From positions 1,674,001 through 1,738,000 of the forward strand of contig CBDCEM010000002.1 in NCBI GenBank assembly GCA_965215825.1: DNA of 64,000 nt. Direction: 5' to 3'. A program made the position numbers and the translations under genes. Shown here piece by piece: positions 54,405-63,275 of this stretch. The DNA is from JAWPMT01 sp965215825. GTDB lineage: Bacteria; Bacteroidota; Bacteroidia; Cytophagales; Cyclobacteriaceae. Each line of letters opens with the position of its first letter. Positions within the stretch are counted from its first letter, which is position 1. The notes under the pieces are model-generated. The model saw only the letters and a program-made list of their open reading frames with translations, was not told where the DNA came from and made no database searches.

Positions 54405-56204
54405 ATGGGGGTATCAACAAGTGAGTCCGATAGGGAAGGGGATTCAACAGAGGGAAAGTTAAAAAGACTTAGTCGCGCAATATCGCTATCCAATCTAGGT
54501 ATTTGGGAGTATGACATCAAAGCCAACAAAGTGTGGTGGTCAGATGAAGTCTACAGCATCTATGATATGGACTTTAATAGTGATGTACCCACACTAGACA
54601 AGGTCTTCGATCATGCGACCCCCGAAGAGAAAGAAGAAATAGAGGCGGTTATTAATCAAGCTATTGCTACAGGTGAGGAGTATGTAGTGGATTGTCGCAT
54701 CAAAACTAAACTGGGCAAATACAAGTATGTAAATGCCATTGGTAAACCTCATTACGATAAAGAAGGAGAATTGACCCATCTATTTGGTACAGTCATGGAC
54801 ATTACCGATAGACGAGAAAAGCAACAACAATTCCGGTTTGCGGATTTTACATTGAAAAGTGTTTCGGATGGTATTTATTGGATCGATGCAAATGCCAAAT
54901 TTATCCAGGCCAATCCGGGCGCGGCCAATATGCTCGGTTACCCCGCTGAAGAGCTGGCGGGTTTGTCAGGTCAGGATATCAATCCCGATTTTACGGAAAA
55001 GAAATCGAAGGAGTATTGGAAGAAAACAAAAGCAAAGGGCACCCTGACTTTTGAAACCGAGCACCGACGAAAAAACGGACAAATGGTGCCAGTTGAGATC
55101 ACTAATAATGTGTTCAACTTCGATGGTCAGGAATATCGGGTATCAATTGTTCGAGACATCACAGAACGGAAACAACGTGAAAAGGAGATCCTTTCTAGCC
55201 TGGAGGAAGTAAAAAAACTTAAAGATCAGCTTCAGCAGGAGAATATTTACCTGAGGAAAGAGATCAAGATTGACTTTGATGTGGCTAACATCATCACGGA
55301 AAACCCTCAACTGAAGGAAGTGCTGGTTCAGGCGCGGCAAGTAAGTGAGACGGATGCAACCGTATTGATCACTGGTGAGTCTGGTACTGGCAAAGAACTG
55401 ATGGCACGAGCCATCCACAACCTGAGTAATCGTCGGTCCAGAGTAATGATTAAAGTGAACTGTGCGTCCTTACCGGAAAGTTTGATTGAAAGCGAGCTCT
55501 TTGGTCATGAAAAAGGGTCATTTACTGGTGCTGTGCAACAAAAAATGGGCCGCTTCGAACTGGCAAATGGCGGAACACTATTTCTTGACGAAATCGGAGA
55601 ATTACCCCTGGCGATGCAAGTCAAATTGTTGCGTGTACTCCAGGAACGTGAATTTGAACGTGTCGGTGGAACAACCACTGTGAAGACAGATGTTCGGATT
55701 ATCGCTGCTACAAACAAGAATCTGGAAGAAGAGGTGTCTGAGGATAGGTTTCGGGAAGACTTGTACTACCGTATCAATGTTTTCCCTCTTCAGACAGTTC
55801 CTTTAAGGAACCGAGTCGAGGATGTTCCCTTGTTGGTACGACATTTCATTGACAAATACTCACGTAAGTCAGGCAGGGAAATTAATGGGATTTCCAAGAA
55901 GGCCATGGAGGCATTGCAACAATATACCTGGCCTGGCAATGTCCGGGAATTGGAGAACATCATCGAAAGGGCTGTGATCCTATGTACCGGAGATATCATA
56001 GAACCAGGAGCCTGGTTACCTAAAGCACGAATGGTTTCCTCCAAAAGAGTAAAATCACTGGAGCAAATGGAAAAGGATTATCTTAAAGAAATTCTGGAAA
56101 TGACCAAAGGTAAAATCAGCGGGCCGCAAGGAGCTGCAAAATTGTTGGAGATCAACCAAAACACACTGTATTCCAGGTTGAAAAAACATGACTTACTTCC
56201 GTGA
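54405..56204 (+). CDS. PAS-PAS sigma-54-dependent transcriptional activator
   Basis: I chose ATG 54405; a longer frame from 54291 would run inside the transporter gene. The 599-residue protein has two PAS domains (about 20-130, LGIWEYDIKANKVWWSDEVY; and 140-250, DGIYWIDANAKFIQANPGAA), a coiled coil, and an AAA+ domain (290-520). The AAA+ part shows Walker A TGESGTGKELMARAIH, the sigma-54 loop GSFTGA (usual form GAFTGA), Walker B GGTLFLDEIGEL, and R-finger segments. A Fis-type helix-turn-helix (GAAKLLEINQNTLYSRLKKH) ends the protein. It lacks a receiver domain, so the PAS domains probably sense the signal. Confidence 0.93.
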   Translation: MGVSTSESDREGDSTEGKLKRLSRAISLSNLGIWEYDIKANKVWWSDEVYSIYDMDFNSDVPTLDKVFDHATPEEKEEIEAVINQAIATGEEYVVDCRIKTKLGKYKYVNAIGKPHYDKEGELTHLFGTVMDITDRREKQQQFRFADFTLKSVSDGIYWIDANAKFIQANPGAANMLGYPAEELAGLSGQDINPDFTEKKSKEYWKKTKAKGTLTFETEHRRKNGQMVPVEITNNVFNFDGQEYRVSIVRDITERKQREKEILSSLEEVKKLKDQLQQENIYLRKEIKIDFDVANIITENPQLKEVLVQARQVSETDATVLITGESGTGKELMARAIHNLSNRRSRVMIKVNCASLPESLIESELFGHEKGSFTGAVQQKMGRFELANGGTLFLDEIGELPLAMQVKLLRVLQEREFERVGGTTTVKTDVRIIAATNKNLEEEVSEDRFREDLYYRINVFPLQTVPLRNRVEDVPLLVRHFIDKYSRKSGREINGISKKAMEALQQYTWPGNVRELENIIERAVILCTGDIIEPGAWLPKARMVSSKRVKSLEQMEKDYLKEILEMTKGKISGPQGAAKLLEINQNTLYSRLKKHDLLP

Positions 56205-56211
56205 TGGCTTA

Positions 56212-56242
56212 TTGATATGTCAAAAATATATTGATATATCAA
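56212..56242. promoter_or_regulatory. Two tandem 12-bp palindromes, candidate operator
   Basis: ttgatatgtcaa (56212-56223) and ttgatatatcaa (56231-56242) are repeated at a 19-base spacing, each followed by aaaa. They lie between the sigma-54 activator stop and the ECF sigma gene. This fits paired binding sites for a dimeric regulator; which one is unknown. Confidence 0.45.
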
Positions 56243-56333
56243 AAATGATCCGCCGTTAGGGAAAACGCTTAAAAAACCCCTATATAGCTAATAATGAGTT
56301 GTTTATGCTTTTTATGATCGATTAGTATGCGCA

Positions 56334-56373
56334 TTGGCACAGAGTATTCAATAAGAATGCCAAAAAAGAATAC
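56334..56373 (+). promoter_or_regulatory. Overlapping inverted repeats upstream of the ECF sigma gene
   Basis: ttggca (56334-56339) pairs with tgccaa (56358-56363), while gtattc (56344-56349) pairs either with gaatgc (56355-56360, one G-T pair) or with gaatac (56368-56373) next to the start codon at 56376. The alternatives exclude each other. This could be an mRNA switch or overlapping operators. Confidence 0.35.
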
Positions 56374-56375
56374 TT

Positions 56376-56927
56376 ATGCCAGGTACTGCCACCAAAAGAG
56401 CCCGAGAAGTTGAAATGTTAAGTGCTATTGCCGAGGGCGATACGGATGCTTTTTCCGATTTGTATACGGATTACTCAAATGCCTTATTTGGGTCAATTTA
56501 TAAAGTCATCGGAGATAGACTGCTGGCTGAAGAAATACTTCAGGACACTTTCATGAAGATCTGGGTCAATATTCGTCGATACGATTCAAAGAAGGGTGCC
56601 TTGTACACCTGGATGTTCAATATTGCCAGAAACCTAACCATCGATCGAATGAGATCCGCGGAATACTTCAAAAAGTCCGTCACCAGCACTTTTGAACAAA
56701 ATGACGAACTGTTGACGAATAGACTTGGCGCAGAGGAAATGCACCTATTCTCTAACGACATCCTTAATCACCTTTCCGCTCCTCAATCCATGGTCCTTGA
56801 TCTCATGTATTTCCAGGGGTTTACCAGCGAGGACATTTCTAAAGAGTTTGAAATTCCTCTAGGGACCGTAAAATCGCGCATCAGGGGCGGATTAATGAAG
56901 TTAAGAAAACTTTATGGCATTGATTAA
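56376..56927 (+). CDS. ECF RNA polymerase sigma factor
   Basis: The 183-residue product has region 2 (FSDLYTDYSNALFGSIYKV, EEILQDTFMKIWVNIRRYD, LYTWMFNIARNLTIDRMRS) and region 4 (LDLMYFQGFTSEDISKEFEIPLG, TVKSRIRGGLMKLRKLYG; both parts form one helix-turn-helix). It is followed after 36 bases by a membrane anti-sigma factor, the classical paired arrangement. Its target genes may include the DUF4331, TPR and kinase genes downstream in the same direction (inference). Confidence 0.95.
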   Translation: MPGTATKRAREVEMLSAIAEGDTDAFSDLYTDYSNALFGSIYKVIGDRLLAEEILQDTFMKIWVNIRRYDSKKGALYTWMFNIARNLTIDRMRSAEYFKKSVTSTFEQNDELLTNRLGAEEMHLFSNDILNHLSAPQSMVLDLMYFQGFTSEDISKEFEIPLGTVKSRIRGGLMKLRKLYGID

Positions 56928-56963
56928 AATCTAATAGTTCCAAAAACCTCGTAACTATTGTTG

Positions 56964-57731
56964 ATGCTCAATTTAGATGAATACATAAAGTCCGGCATTC
57001 TGGAGGAATACGCCATGGGCCTCCTTCCGGAAGATCAGGCTGAAGAAGTGTTTTGTTTGGCCCAGATTCATCCCAGGGTTAAACTAGAAATCCAAAGAAT
57101 TGAGAAAACATTATACAATTTATCGTCTAGCTATGGCGTCAAACCTCCGACGGGCCTTGGGCCTTTGATCCAGGCAAAAGTGATCAGTTGGGGGGTGCCG
57201 AAACCCAATCATACCTCAGCTCCTCGTTTTCAAACGCTGGGGTATGTTTCGGCTGCGGTAATGTTTCTATTCCTTGCCCTTGTACTAAGCCTCTATTACA
57301 ATGCACGCTCAGAAATCACGGAGTTGGTTCAAGGCACCAATTATGAGCTCAAACAGCTTAAAACTCAAAATGAAGAATTAACTCGTCAGTTGAAACAGGC
57401 CAACAATTACGGTATCTCAAGAACGAGACTGATCACCAATGTTAATGAGCAATATGCTTGGGTATATACCGGGCAAAACGAACTTCTGGTGTGTTCTTCC
57501 TATTTACCCAACCCGCCAGACGGACAACAATATCAGCTTTGGAGTATTGTGCAAGGCCAAACACTCGATTCCGGGTTAATCCCCCTTCAAAGAACTGGCG
57601 CTATGTCCTCATTAACAAGATATCCGAAGACGGGTCAATACGCTATTACTGTGGAACCGATAGGAGGCAGTGTGGAGCCAACATTAGATAAGGTAGTAGT
57701 GTCTGGGCGTGTTATTGAAACAAATTTTTAG
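56964..57731 (+). CDS. RskA-type anti-sigma factor
   Basis: I chose ATG 56964 (two TTG codons lie just before). The 255-residue protein has an N-terminal anti-sigma domain (GILEEYAMGLLPEDQAEEV), one membrane helix at about residues 93-113 (VSAAVMFLFLALVLSLYYN), a coiled coil, and a C-terminal RskA-like domain (YQLWSIVQGQTLDSGLIPL, YAITVEPIGGS). It would hold the sigma factor at the membrane until an envelope signal releases it. No zinc-binding HxxxCxxC motif was seen. Confidence 0.92.
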   Translation: MLNLDEYIKSGILEEYAMGLLPEDQAEEVFCLAQIHPRVKLEIQRIEKTLYNLSSSYGVKPPTGLGPLIQAKVISWGVPKPNHTSAPRFQTLGYVSAAVMFLFLALVLSLYYNARSEITELVQGTNYELKQLKTQNEELTRQLKQANNYGISRTRLITNVNEQYAWVYTGQNELLVCSSYLPNPPDGQQYQLWSIVQGQTLDSGLIPLQRTGAMSSLTRYPKTGQYAITVEPIGGSVEPTLDKVVVSGRVIETNF

Positions 57732-57798
57732 CGACCTTAAATCTTTATCAGTGTGGATTATCGTATCTGCTGCTGTATTTAAAATTTTAAGATAAACT

Positions 57799-58488
57799 AT
57801 GAAAAAATTTTTTGGGTTAATAGGATTGTTTGCGCTATCAATCGGAATTTATGTGATGGCCGCAGACCACATCGACGCACCCGCCGTAGGTTCGTTGACG
57901 ACTGGCAGTGCTTCAGTGGACATTACAGACTTTTATGCATTCCAGAGTCCAAGTAATGAGGACAATTATGTTTTTGTTGGGAATGTAAATGGTTTTCTCG
58001 GACCTGAGGCCACCGCCACAGCCAGTTTCGATGAAAATGTCATGTATGAGGTAAACATTGATACGAATGAGGATAATGTTGAAGATTTGGTAATTCAGGT
58101 TTTGTTTAGAGATGATAAAGTAATTGCTCTGGGCCCTGTAGCTCCTGAATCAACAGGAACTAATTCCTCAATCGTGAGCACTTCAATGAGAGTAGAAAGC
58201 AACGTTACTGCCTATGGCGAATCGGCTGTTATTACGACTACCAATGGCGTAAAATTGTTTGCTGGTCCACGAGATGACTCCTTTTTCATGGACTTCTTTA
58301 AATTCGTTGCAATCGTACAAGGAGCCGGAGGAGCAGAAAATCCTCCCACTGCATTCGACTCTCCTGGTCAGGATGCATTTGCAGGAACAAATGTCCTTTC
58401 GTTTGTGATCGAAGTACCGAAAGACCTCATTGGAGGCAGTTCTGTTAAGAAATTCAACACCTGGTTGACGTCCAACAAAAGCATTTAA
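57799..58488 (+). CDS. DUF4331 protein, N-terminal half only
   Basis: The 229-residue exported protein has a signal peptide (MKKFFGLIGLFALSIGIYV) followed by the DUF4331 start: DHIDAPAVGS, DITDFYAFQSP, VNGFLGPEATA, and the later DSFFMDFFKF and NVLSFVIEVPKDLIGG. It stops where the usual 450-residue family continues. The next gene carries the remaining part. It lies in a run behind the ECF sigma pair. The family's function is unknown; extracellular or periplasmic location is expected. Confidence 0.88.
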   Translation: MKKFFGLIGLFALSIGIYVMAADHIDAPAVGSLTTGSASVDITDFYAFQSPSNEDNYVFVGNVNGFLGPEATATASFDENVMYEVNIDTNEDNVEDLVIQVLFRDDKVIALGPVAPESTGTNSSIVSTSMRVESNVTAYGESAVITTTNGVKLFAGPRDDSFFMDFFKFVAIVQGAGGAENPPTAFDSPGQDAFAGTNVLSFVIEVPKDLIGGSSVKKFNTWLTSNKSI

Positions 58489-58502
58489 AGTAAAGATCAA
58501 TT

Positions 58503-59333
58503 ATGAAATTCAAACAAATATTTATTGCCGTTTTGGTAGGTGTCATTGCATTCAGTTGTAAAGACGATGAAGACAATGTCATACAAGTTGAAGCCAACGC
58601 CGGATCAGACCTAAATGGCGTTATCGAATCGTTGATTTCCCTGAACGCAGGTGCTTCTGAGGGAACATCACTTTCCTATCATTGGGAAGTAACTTCGCCC
58701 AGTGGTGCAGCTACTTCTATTAATGATGCCAATATGGAAACTGCTACTTTCCGGGCAACAGAAGTAGGTACTTATGATGTCCTTTTGACTGTATCTACTG
58801 AAGGTGCATCGAGCACAGACGAACTTGCTGTTGTCATTAGCAATGTTTCCTATGCTCAGGAAGACATCATGGGACGCCCCGCTATCAATACGGTTTTCAA
58901 TTTCTTCAGTGATGAAGATAAAGATGCTTATAATCAGTTGATTCCGGCCCAAGGAGCAGCAAACTCAGCACACTTTGAGGGGATTTTGAGTACCCTTCAG
59001 AGTTACATCGGCTTGGACCCAGCAGCATACGTTAACGTATTGGGATTAGACAATGAAACAACCGCGTCGGTTCTTTCCATAGATGTTTTGAATTGTAATA
59101 AAGAAGCTGCCTCGACCTATGGCCCATCGGACCTGAATAATATCGATCTTTTTTCAAATGTCTTGAATGGAAGGCGATTGGAAGATGACGTCATAGATGT
59201 CACCCTAATTCTGGCCTTTTTTGGTGATGGAAACACCGGGAACGCACTTGTGCCTGGCCTGATTAGTGATAATGTTCAAGCAAATGATAAGGAATTCACG
59301 ACCACATTCCCTTATCTGGCTTCACCACACTAG
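58503..59333 (+). CDS. Lipoprotein with PKD-like domain fused to the DUF4331 C-terminal half
   Basis: The 276-residue product has a lipobox (VGVIAFSC). A PKD-like domain follows (residues about 28-112, SYHWEVTSPSGAATSI, GTYDVLLTVSTEG), then the second half of the DUF4331 family: IMGRPAINTVFNFF, a helical spacer, and GRRLEDDVIDVTLILAFFGDG with NALVPGLISDNV. It starts 14 bases after the gene for the N-terminal half. The two products probably reassemble into one DUF4331 fold at the outer membrane (inference). Confidence 0.82.
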   Translation: MKFKQIFIAVLVGVIAFSCKDDEDNVIQVEANAGSDLNGVIESLISLNAGASEGTSLSYHWEVTSPSGAATSINDANMETATFRATEVGTYDVLLTVSTEGASSTDELAVVISNVSYAQEDIMGRPAINTVFNFFSDEDKDAYNQLIPAQGAANSAHFEGILSTLQSYIGLDPAAYVNVLGLDNETTASVLSIDVLNCNKEAASTYGPSDLNNIDLFSNVLNGRRLEDDVIDVTLILAFFGDGNTGNALVPGLISDNVQANDKEFTTTFPYLASPH

Positions 59334-59357
59334 GTTGATTTTAGTTTTTGCGTAGGT

Positions 59358-59387
59358 AAAGGACAAGCACTTATGGGTTTGTCCTTT
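59358..59387. terminator. Strong stem-loop between two co-directional genes
   Basis: A perfect 9-bp stem aaaggacaa/ttgtccttt closes a 12-base loop, located 24 bases after the DUF4331 lipoprotein stop. Only a weak T-rich tail follows, so it may partly terminate transcription or protect the upstream mRNA. Confidence 0.5.
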
Positions 59388-59403
59388 CATTCATTGAAAT
59401 CAT

Positions 59404-60714
59404 ATGAGAATTATAATGTTTTTCCTGTCTGCAATTGTCCTGGGCAGTTGTGGTAACAACTCCGCCGATTTGGTAGTAAGGCCAAATCAGATACTTCCTC
59501 TTCTTGAGGAGTATCCCGAAATAGTGACGGATGAGCTTACCGAAGCAAATAATGACTTGTTTTTTTGGAAAGAGAAACTAAGGCAGAATCCCGCTGGGTT
59601 TCTTTACGCTGAAAAGATGTCCGCCAGTTTCGATAAGCGATTCCGGTTAAAGGGGGATATAGAAGATATTGACTCCAGCAATTACTTTTTGCAGCAGGCC
59701 GTAGACTCACGCAATAATTGGAAGATCAATAAATTGCGATATGCGCAAATTGCAAACCTGATCAAATTACATCAGTTCAAAAGGGCTGAACAACTTTGTT
59801 TAAAAGGACTGGAGCGCACTCCTGGGAATTTGGGATTTCAGCTACTATGGTTTGACGTATTGATGGAACTAGGCGAATACGAAGAAGCCCAGCGTATTAT
59901 TGTGGACATTTCAAAATCGAATAATGACTATGATGTGATCATTCGACAGGCTAAGTTTTTTGATTACTTGGGGAGACTGGACCGAACCCTGGAATTGATG
60001 GCAAAAGCTGACAGCATGGTTATGAAAAGTAATGATCCCGGGCTTAAGGCATGGACCAAGACCATTCTGGGAGAATACCTAACACATAGTGGAGCCATTG
60101 AGGAGGGTTATCAACAATTCATGCAAGCTGTTCAATTGGATCCAACCCAAGAGTATGCCTGGCTCAACCTCGCCTGGATTGCGTATGCACATGATGATAA
60201 CACAGTGCTTTACGAACGCATACTGTCGACTTTAGACGTCAAATCTACACCCGATCTTTTGTGGGAATTGGCACATTTGTACAAGAGGCAGAGAGACCAA
60301 CGATATTACCGAAACATCATGAGCTTCTATGAAGTGGCCAGTCAGCCAAAGTACAAAGGATGGTATGAACCCAAACTGATTCAGATCGAAAGTGAGCAGA
60401 TGGGGAATCATAAAAAGGCACTTCAAATGGCGAGGAAGCAAGTGGAAATTCGCCCAACACTGGAGTCCTACGATCTTTTGGGCTGGAGTCTTTATCAGGC
60501 GGGCGACTTTGATAGTGCCAAGGCCGTTTTTGAGCGTCATTTGTATCAGAAAACCGACGAGCCGCTCATTCAATACCATGGGGGTGAGATCTACATGAAG
60601 ACCAGTGATTTCGGGAAAGCTGGATGGCTGTTAGCTCAGGCGGCTGAAGCACGTTTTGAACTTGGACCTGATATTTTTGAACGAATTAAGGACCTGGGAA
60701 AACAGATCCCATGA
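59404..60714 (+). CDS. TPR lipoprotein
   Basis: The 436-residue product has a lipobox (IVLGSC) and then about eight TPR-type repeats (RYAQIANLIKLHQFKRAEQL, LLWFDVLMELGEYEEAQRII, YAWLNLAWIAYAHDDNTVLY, YDLLGWSLYQAGDFDSAKAV). It is a likely outer-membrane protein-interaction scaffold. Similar TPR proteins accompany DUF4331 genes in Bacteroidota to my knowledge, which fits the order here. The PAS kinase gene follows after 21 bases. Confidence 0.85.
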   Translation: MRIIMFFLSAIVLGSCGNNSADLVVRPNQILPLLEEYPEIVTDELTEANNDLFFWKEKLRQNPAGFLYAEKMSASFDKRFRLKGDIEDIDSSNYFLQQAVDSRNNWKINKLRYAQIANLIKLHQFKRAEQLCLKGLERTPGNLGFQLLWFDVLMELGEYEEAQRIIVDISKSNNDYDVIIRQAKFFDYLGRLDRTLELMAKADSMVMKSNDPGLKAWTKTILGEYLTHSGAIEEGYQQFMQAVQLDPTQEYAWLNLAWIAYAHDDNTVLYERILSTLDVKSTPDLLWELAHLYKRQRDQRYYRNIMSFYEVASQPKYKGWYEPKLIQIESEQMGNHKKALQMARKQVEIRPTLESYDLLGWSLYQAGDFDSAKAVFERHLYQKTDEPLIQYHGGEIYMKTSDFGKAGWLLAQAAEARFELGPDIFERIKDLGKQIP

Positions 60715-60735
60715 AGCCACAGCAAGAGTATTATC

Positions 60736-62481
60736 ATGTCGACAACCTTATACGAAAGAAAGGAAATAGAAGCCAAGCTTGATAGATATTATAAGCTTGT
60801 GAATCTGTCAGTCGAAGGAGTACTGATTCATCATGGAGGTGTTTGTGTGGACGTGAATGTGGCAATGGAGCGGCTATTCGGTTATGACCGTGATGAATTA
60901 ATAGGGAAAGAAGTTTTGTTCCTGGTAGCACCTGAACACCGGGACATTGTTGTTAAGAATATTGCACAATCCGGATCTAGCCCCTACGAAGTGTTAGGCT
61001 TGCGAAAAGGAGGAAAACGGATACCTGTCCGGATAGAGGCTTACGAAACTGAATGGGAAGGGAAACCTATTCGCGTAGCGACGATGAGAGATGTGAGCAG
61101 CCGGAAGCAGGAGGAAAATGCGATACTGGAACGGCTGCTAAAAGAGCAGTCGAAGAAGTCAACCAGGCATGTTGAGCGAAAAGGAGACCTGATGCGATTG
61201 CTGGCCATGAGGTACATAAAGGAGATCAGGAAAGCCAAAACTGTCATTTCTCAACAGCAGTCCATGAATGTGCGTATGCTCGAATCCTTTCCGGGCATTT
61301 TTTATTTGTACAAAATGGATGCTGTTCCGAAGCTCATCAAGTGGAATCAGAACACCGAGTCCATTCTCGAATATTCGGCAGTAGAACTTTTTGAAATGAA
61401 TGTATTGCGTTTTTTCGACGAAAATGATCATTCAAAAGTGCTCGATGCCATCAAGCATTTATCCAAGAATGGAGATACAATGCTGGAGGCCAATTTGGTC
61501 AGCAAATCAGGGGACAGAAAACCTTTTCTATTCACGACAAGAAAGTATGTCGAGGAGGGTGTTGACTACTTTTTGGGATTTGGGACTGACATTTCAAAAC
61601 GAAAAAAAGCAGAAAACGAGCTAGAGCGCTACAGTGAAAAACTTGAGTATCTGGTTCATGAGCGGACACAGGCTCTTATCTCTACCAATGAGGAGTTGGC
61701 ATTAAAAAACGATGCCTTGCTGGAAAAACAAAATGAACTTAAAGACACACTTCAAGAATTACGGACTGCACAACAAGAACTGGTACATTCTGATAAAATG
61801 GCTTCAATTGGTCTATTGACTGCCGGGGTTGCCCATGAAATTAACAATCCATTAAATTTTATACAAGCCGGCATCTATAGTCTCAAAAACATCATGATCT
61901 ACAAGGATCCTGAACAGGAATCGCTTGTTAAGAAAGTGATAGAACACATGCAATTGGGAGTAGAACGTGTTTCAGGAATTGTCACCAGCTTAAACCACTT
62001 TAGCCGGAGAAATGATAAGAAAAAGGAGGCATGTGTAGTTCGGAATATCATAGACAATTGCCTGCTTATTCTAAAACACGAGACCAAAGGTCGGTGCGAA
62101 ATCAAATTGGATATCATTAATGGACCCTTGTTACTTTTAGGCAATGGAGGGGGATTACATCAGGTTTTTCTCAACCTTATTTTGAATGCGGTACAGGCCA
62201 TTGAAAAGAAGGGAACGATCCAAATCAAAGGATTTACAGATGCTTACAATATTATCAGAGTTATCATTGAGGACGATGGAGTAGGTATCCCGGAAGAACA
62301 TCTTGAAAAGGTTTTTGATCCCTTTTTCACCACCAAAGAACCAGGAAAAGGTACAGGTTTGGGACTCTCAATCGTCTATCAGATCGTCACAGATCACGGA
62401 GGATCGATCTATTTTTCGAGAGCCCCTTCTGGAGGAACTTGTGTAAACTTGTCCTTCCCTGCTTACAACCAGAAACCATAA
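60736..62481 (+). CDS. PAS-domain sensor histidine kinase, soluble
   Basis: The 581-residue product has no membrane segment. PAS 1 lies at residues about 15-125 (VNLSVEGVLIHHGGVCVDVN, GYDRDELIGKEVLFLV) and PAS 2 at about 185-295 (ESFPGIFYLYKMDAVP). A long coiled coil leads to HisKA with His367 (TAGVAHEINNPLNFIQAG), and the ATPase domain has NLILNAVQAIEKKG, EDDGVGIPEEHLEKVFDPFF and GTGLGLSIVYQIV. It pairs with the single-domain regulator 16 bases downstream. Confidence 0.93.
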   Translation: MSTTLYERKEIEAKLDRYYKLVNLSVEGVLIHHGGVCVDVNVAMERLFGYDRDELIGKEVLFLVAPEHRDIVVKNIAQSGSSPYEVLGLRKGGKRIPVRIEAYETEWEGKPIRVATMRDVSSRKQEENAILERLLKEQSKKSTRHVERKGDLMRLLAMRYIKEIRKAKTVISQQQSMNVRMLESFPGIFYLYKMDAVPKLIKWNQNTESILEYSAVELFEMNVLRFFDENDHSKVLDAIKHLSKNGDTMLEANLVSKSGDRKPFLFTTRKYVEEGVDYFLGFGTDISKRKKAENELERYSEKLEYLVHERTQALISTNEELALKNDALLEKQNELKDTLQELRTAQQELVHSDKMASIGLLTAGVAHEINNPLNFIQAGIYSLKNIMIYKDPEQESLVKKVIEHMQLGVERVSGIVTSLNHFSRRNDKKKEACVVRNIIDNCLLILKHETKGRCEIKLDIINGPLLLLGNGGGLHQVFLNLILNAVQAIEKKGTIQIKGFTDAYNIIRVIIEDDGVGIPEEHLEKVFDPFFTTKEPGKGTGLGLSIVYQIVTDHGGSIYFSRAPSGGTCVNLSFPAYNQKP

Positions 62482-62497
62482 TGGACAATATAGAATA

Positions 62498-62845
62498 ATG
62501 AAACTTTTATATGTTGACGATGAAGACATCAACTTATTCCTTTTTCGAGCTACCTTCAGTCAGGAGTTTGATATCTATACCGCAATAGGAGGGTACGAAG
62601 GCTTGGACATCCTGAGGGAAAATGATGAAATTAAAACAGTGATTTCCGATATGCGCATGCCCAAAATGAATGGTCTGGAATTTGTCAGACATGCCAATGA
62701 ACTGTTTTCGGGTATAAGATTCTATCTGTTATCTGGATTTCAGAAATCTCCGGAGATTGAAAAAGCACTCGAGGAACGTCTTATCTGTCGCTATTTCACA
62801 AAACCTTTCAAAAGCGATATCCTTCGGCATGAATTACTGAGGTAG
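62498..62845 (+). CDS. Single-domain response regulator
   Basis: The 115-residue receiver domain has acidic residues Asp7-Asp8, phosphoacceptor Asp51 (TVISDMRMPKMNG), Ser of YLLSGF and Lys of CRYFTKPF. It has no output domain, so it acts through protein contacts or phosphotransfer. It is the cognate partner of the upstream PAS kinase by position. Confidence 0.93.
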   Translation: MKLLYVDDEDINLFLFRATFSQEFDIYTAIGGYEGLDILRENDEIKTVISDMRMPKMNGLEFVRHANELFSGIRFYLLSGFQKSPEIEKALEERLICRYFTKPFKSDILRHELLR

Positions 62846-62881
62846 ATAGTTGTTGACCAGGATCATTCGCACTGTCAAGGA

Positions 62882-63076
62882 TTACTTGGAATGATTGTGA
62901 ATGGCTCGCATATTGAGCCGATCTGTGATTTTCTGAGCCATTGTAAGACCTTCGGTATTAAACTTATGCAGTACAAGTAATTGCGGAGCACCAAAGTGGG
63001 ACTGTGCCTCGGAAAATGCAGATTGCACTCCTGAAAAATAGCGACCCAATGCAATGTTATACCATATGTAAATCAT
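62882..63076 (-). CDS. Hypothetical 64-residue protein, doubtful
   Basis: A minus-strand frame encodes IALGRYFSGVQSAFSEAQSH, LLVLHKFNTEGLTMAQKITD and a His-rich end, which read like a real but unassigned small protein. No family is recognised, and it may be chance. The rest of 62846-63275 shows nothing else. Confidence 0.3.
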   Translation of the reverse strand: MIYIWYNIALGRYFSGVQSAFSEAQSHFGAPQLLVLHKFNTEGLTMAQKITDRLNMRAIHNHSK

Positions 63077-63275
63077 TTACTCTCAGTTAAATACCTGATT
63101 AGATCTACGTGCTTTGAGCTGAAGTGAGATTACTTTATGCATAGGATAATTGACTTTGTCATCAGCTGGGCAATCTCTCTGAAAATTTCTTGATGGCTTA
63201 ATCTAAGGCCAGTAGAACAATCGTATATAAACGTGTTAAACTCTATCCACTAACCTCCCATTTGTTTTAAGTTTC

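Noticed and set aside
56335..56350. Sigma-54 promoter (tggcac at the -24 position) before the ECF sigma gene
   Set aside because: The -12 element would read attca-like with no GC, so the essential part of the consensus is missing.
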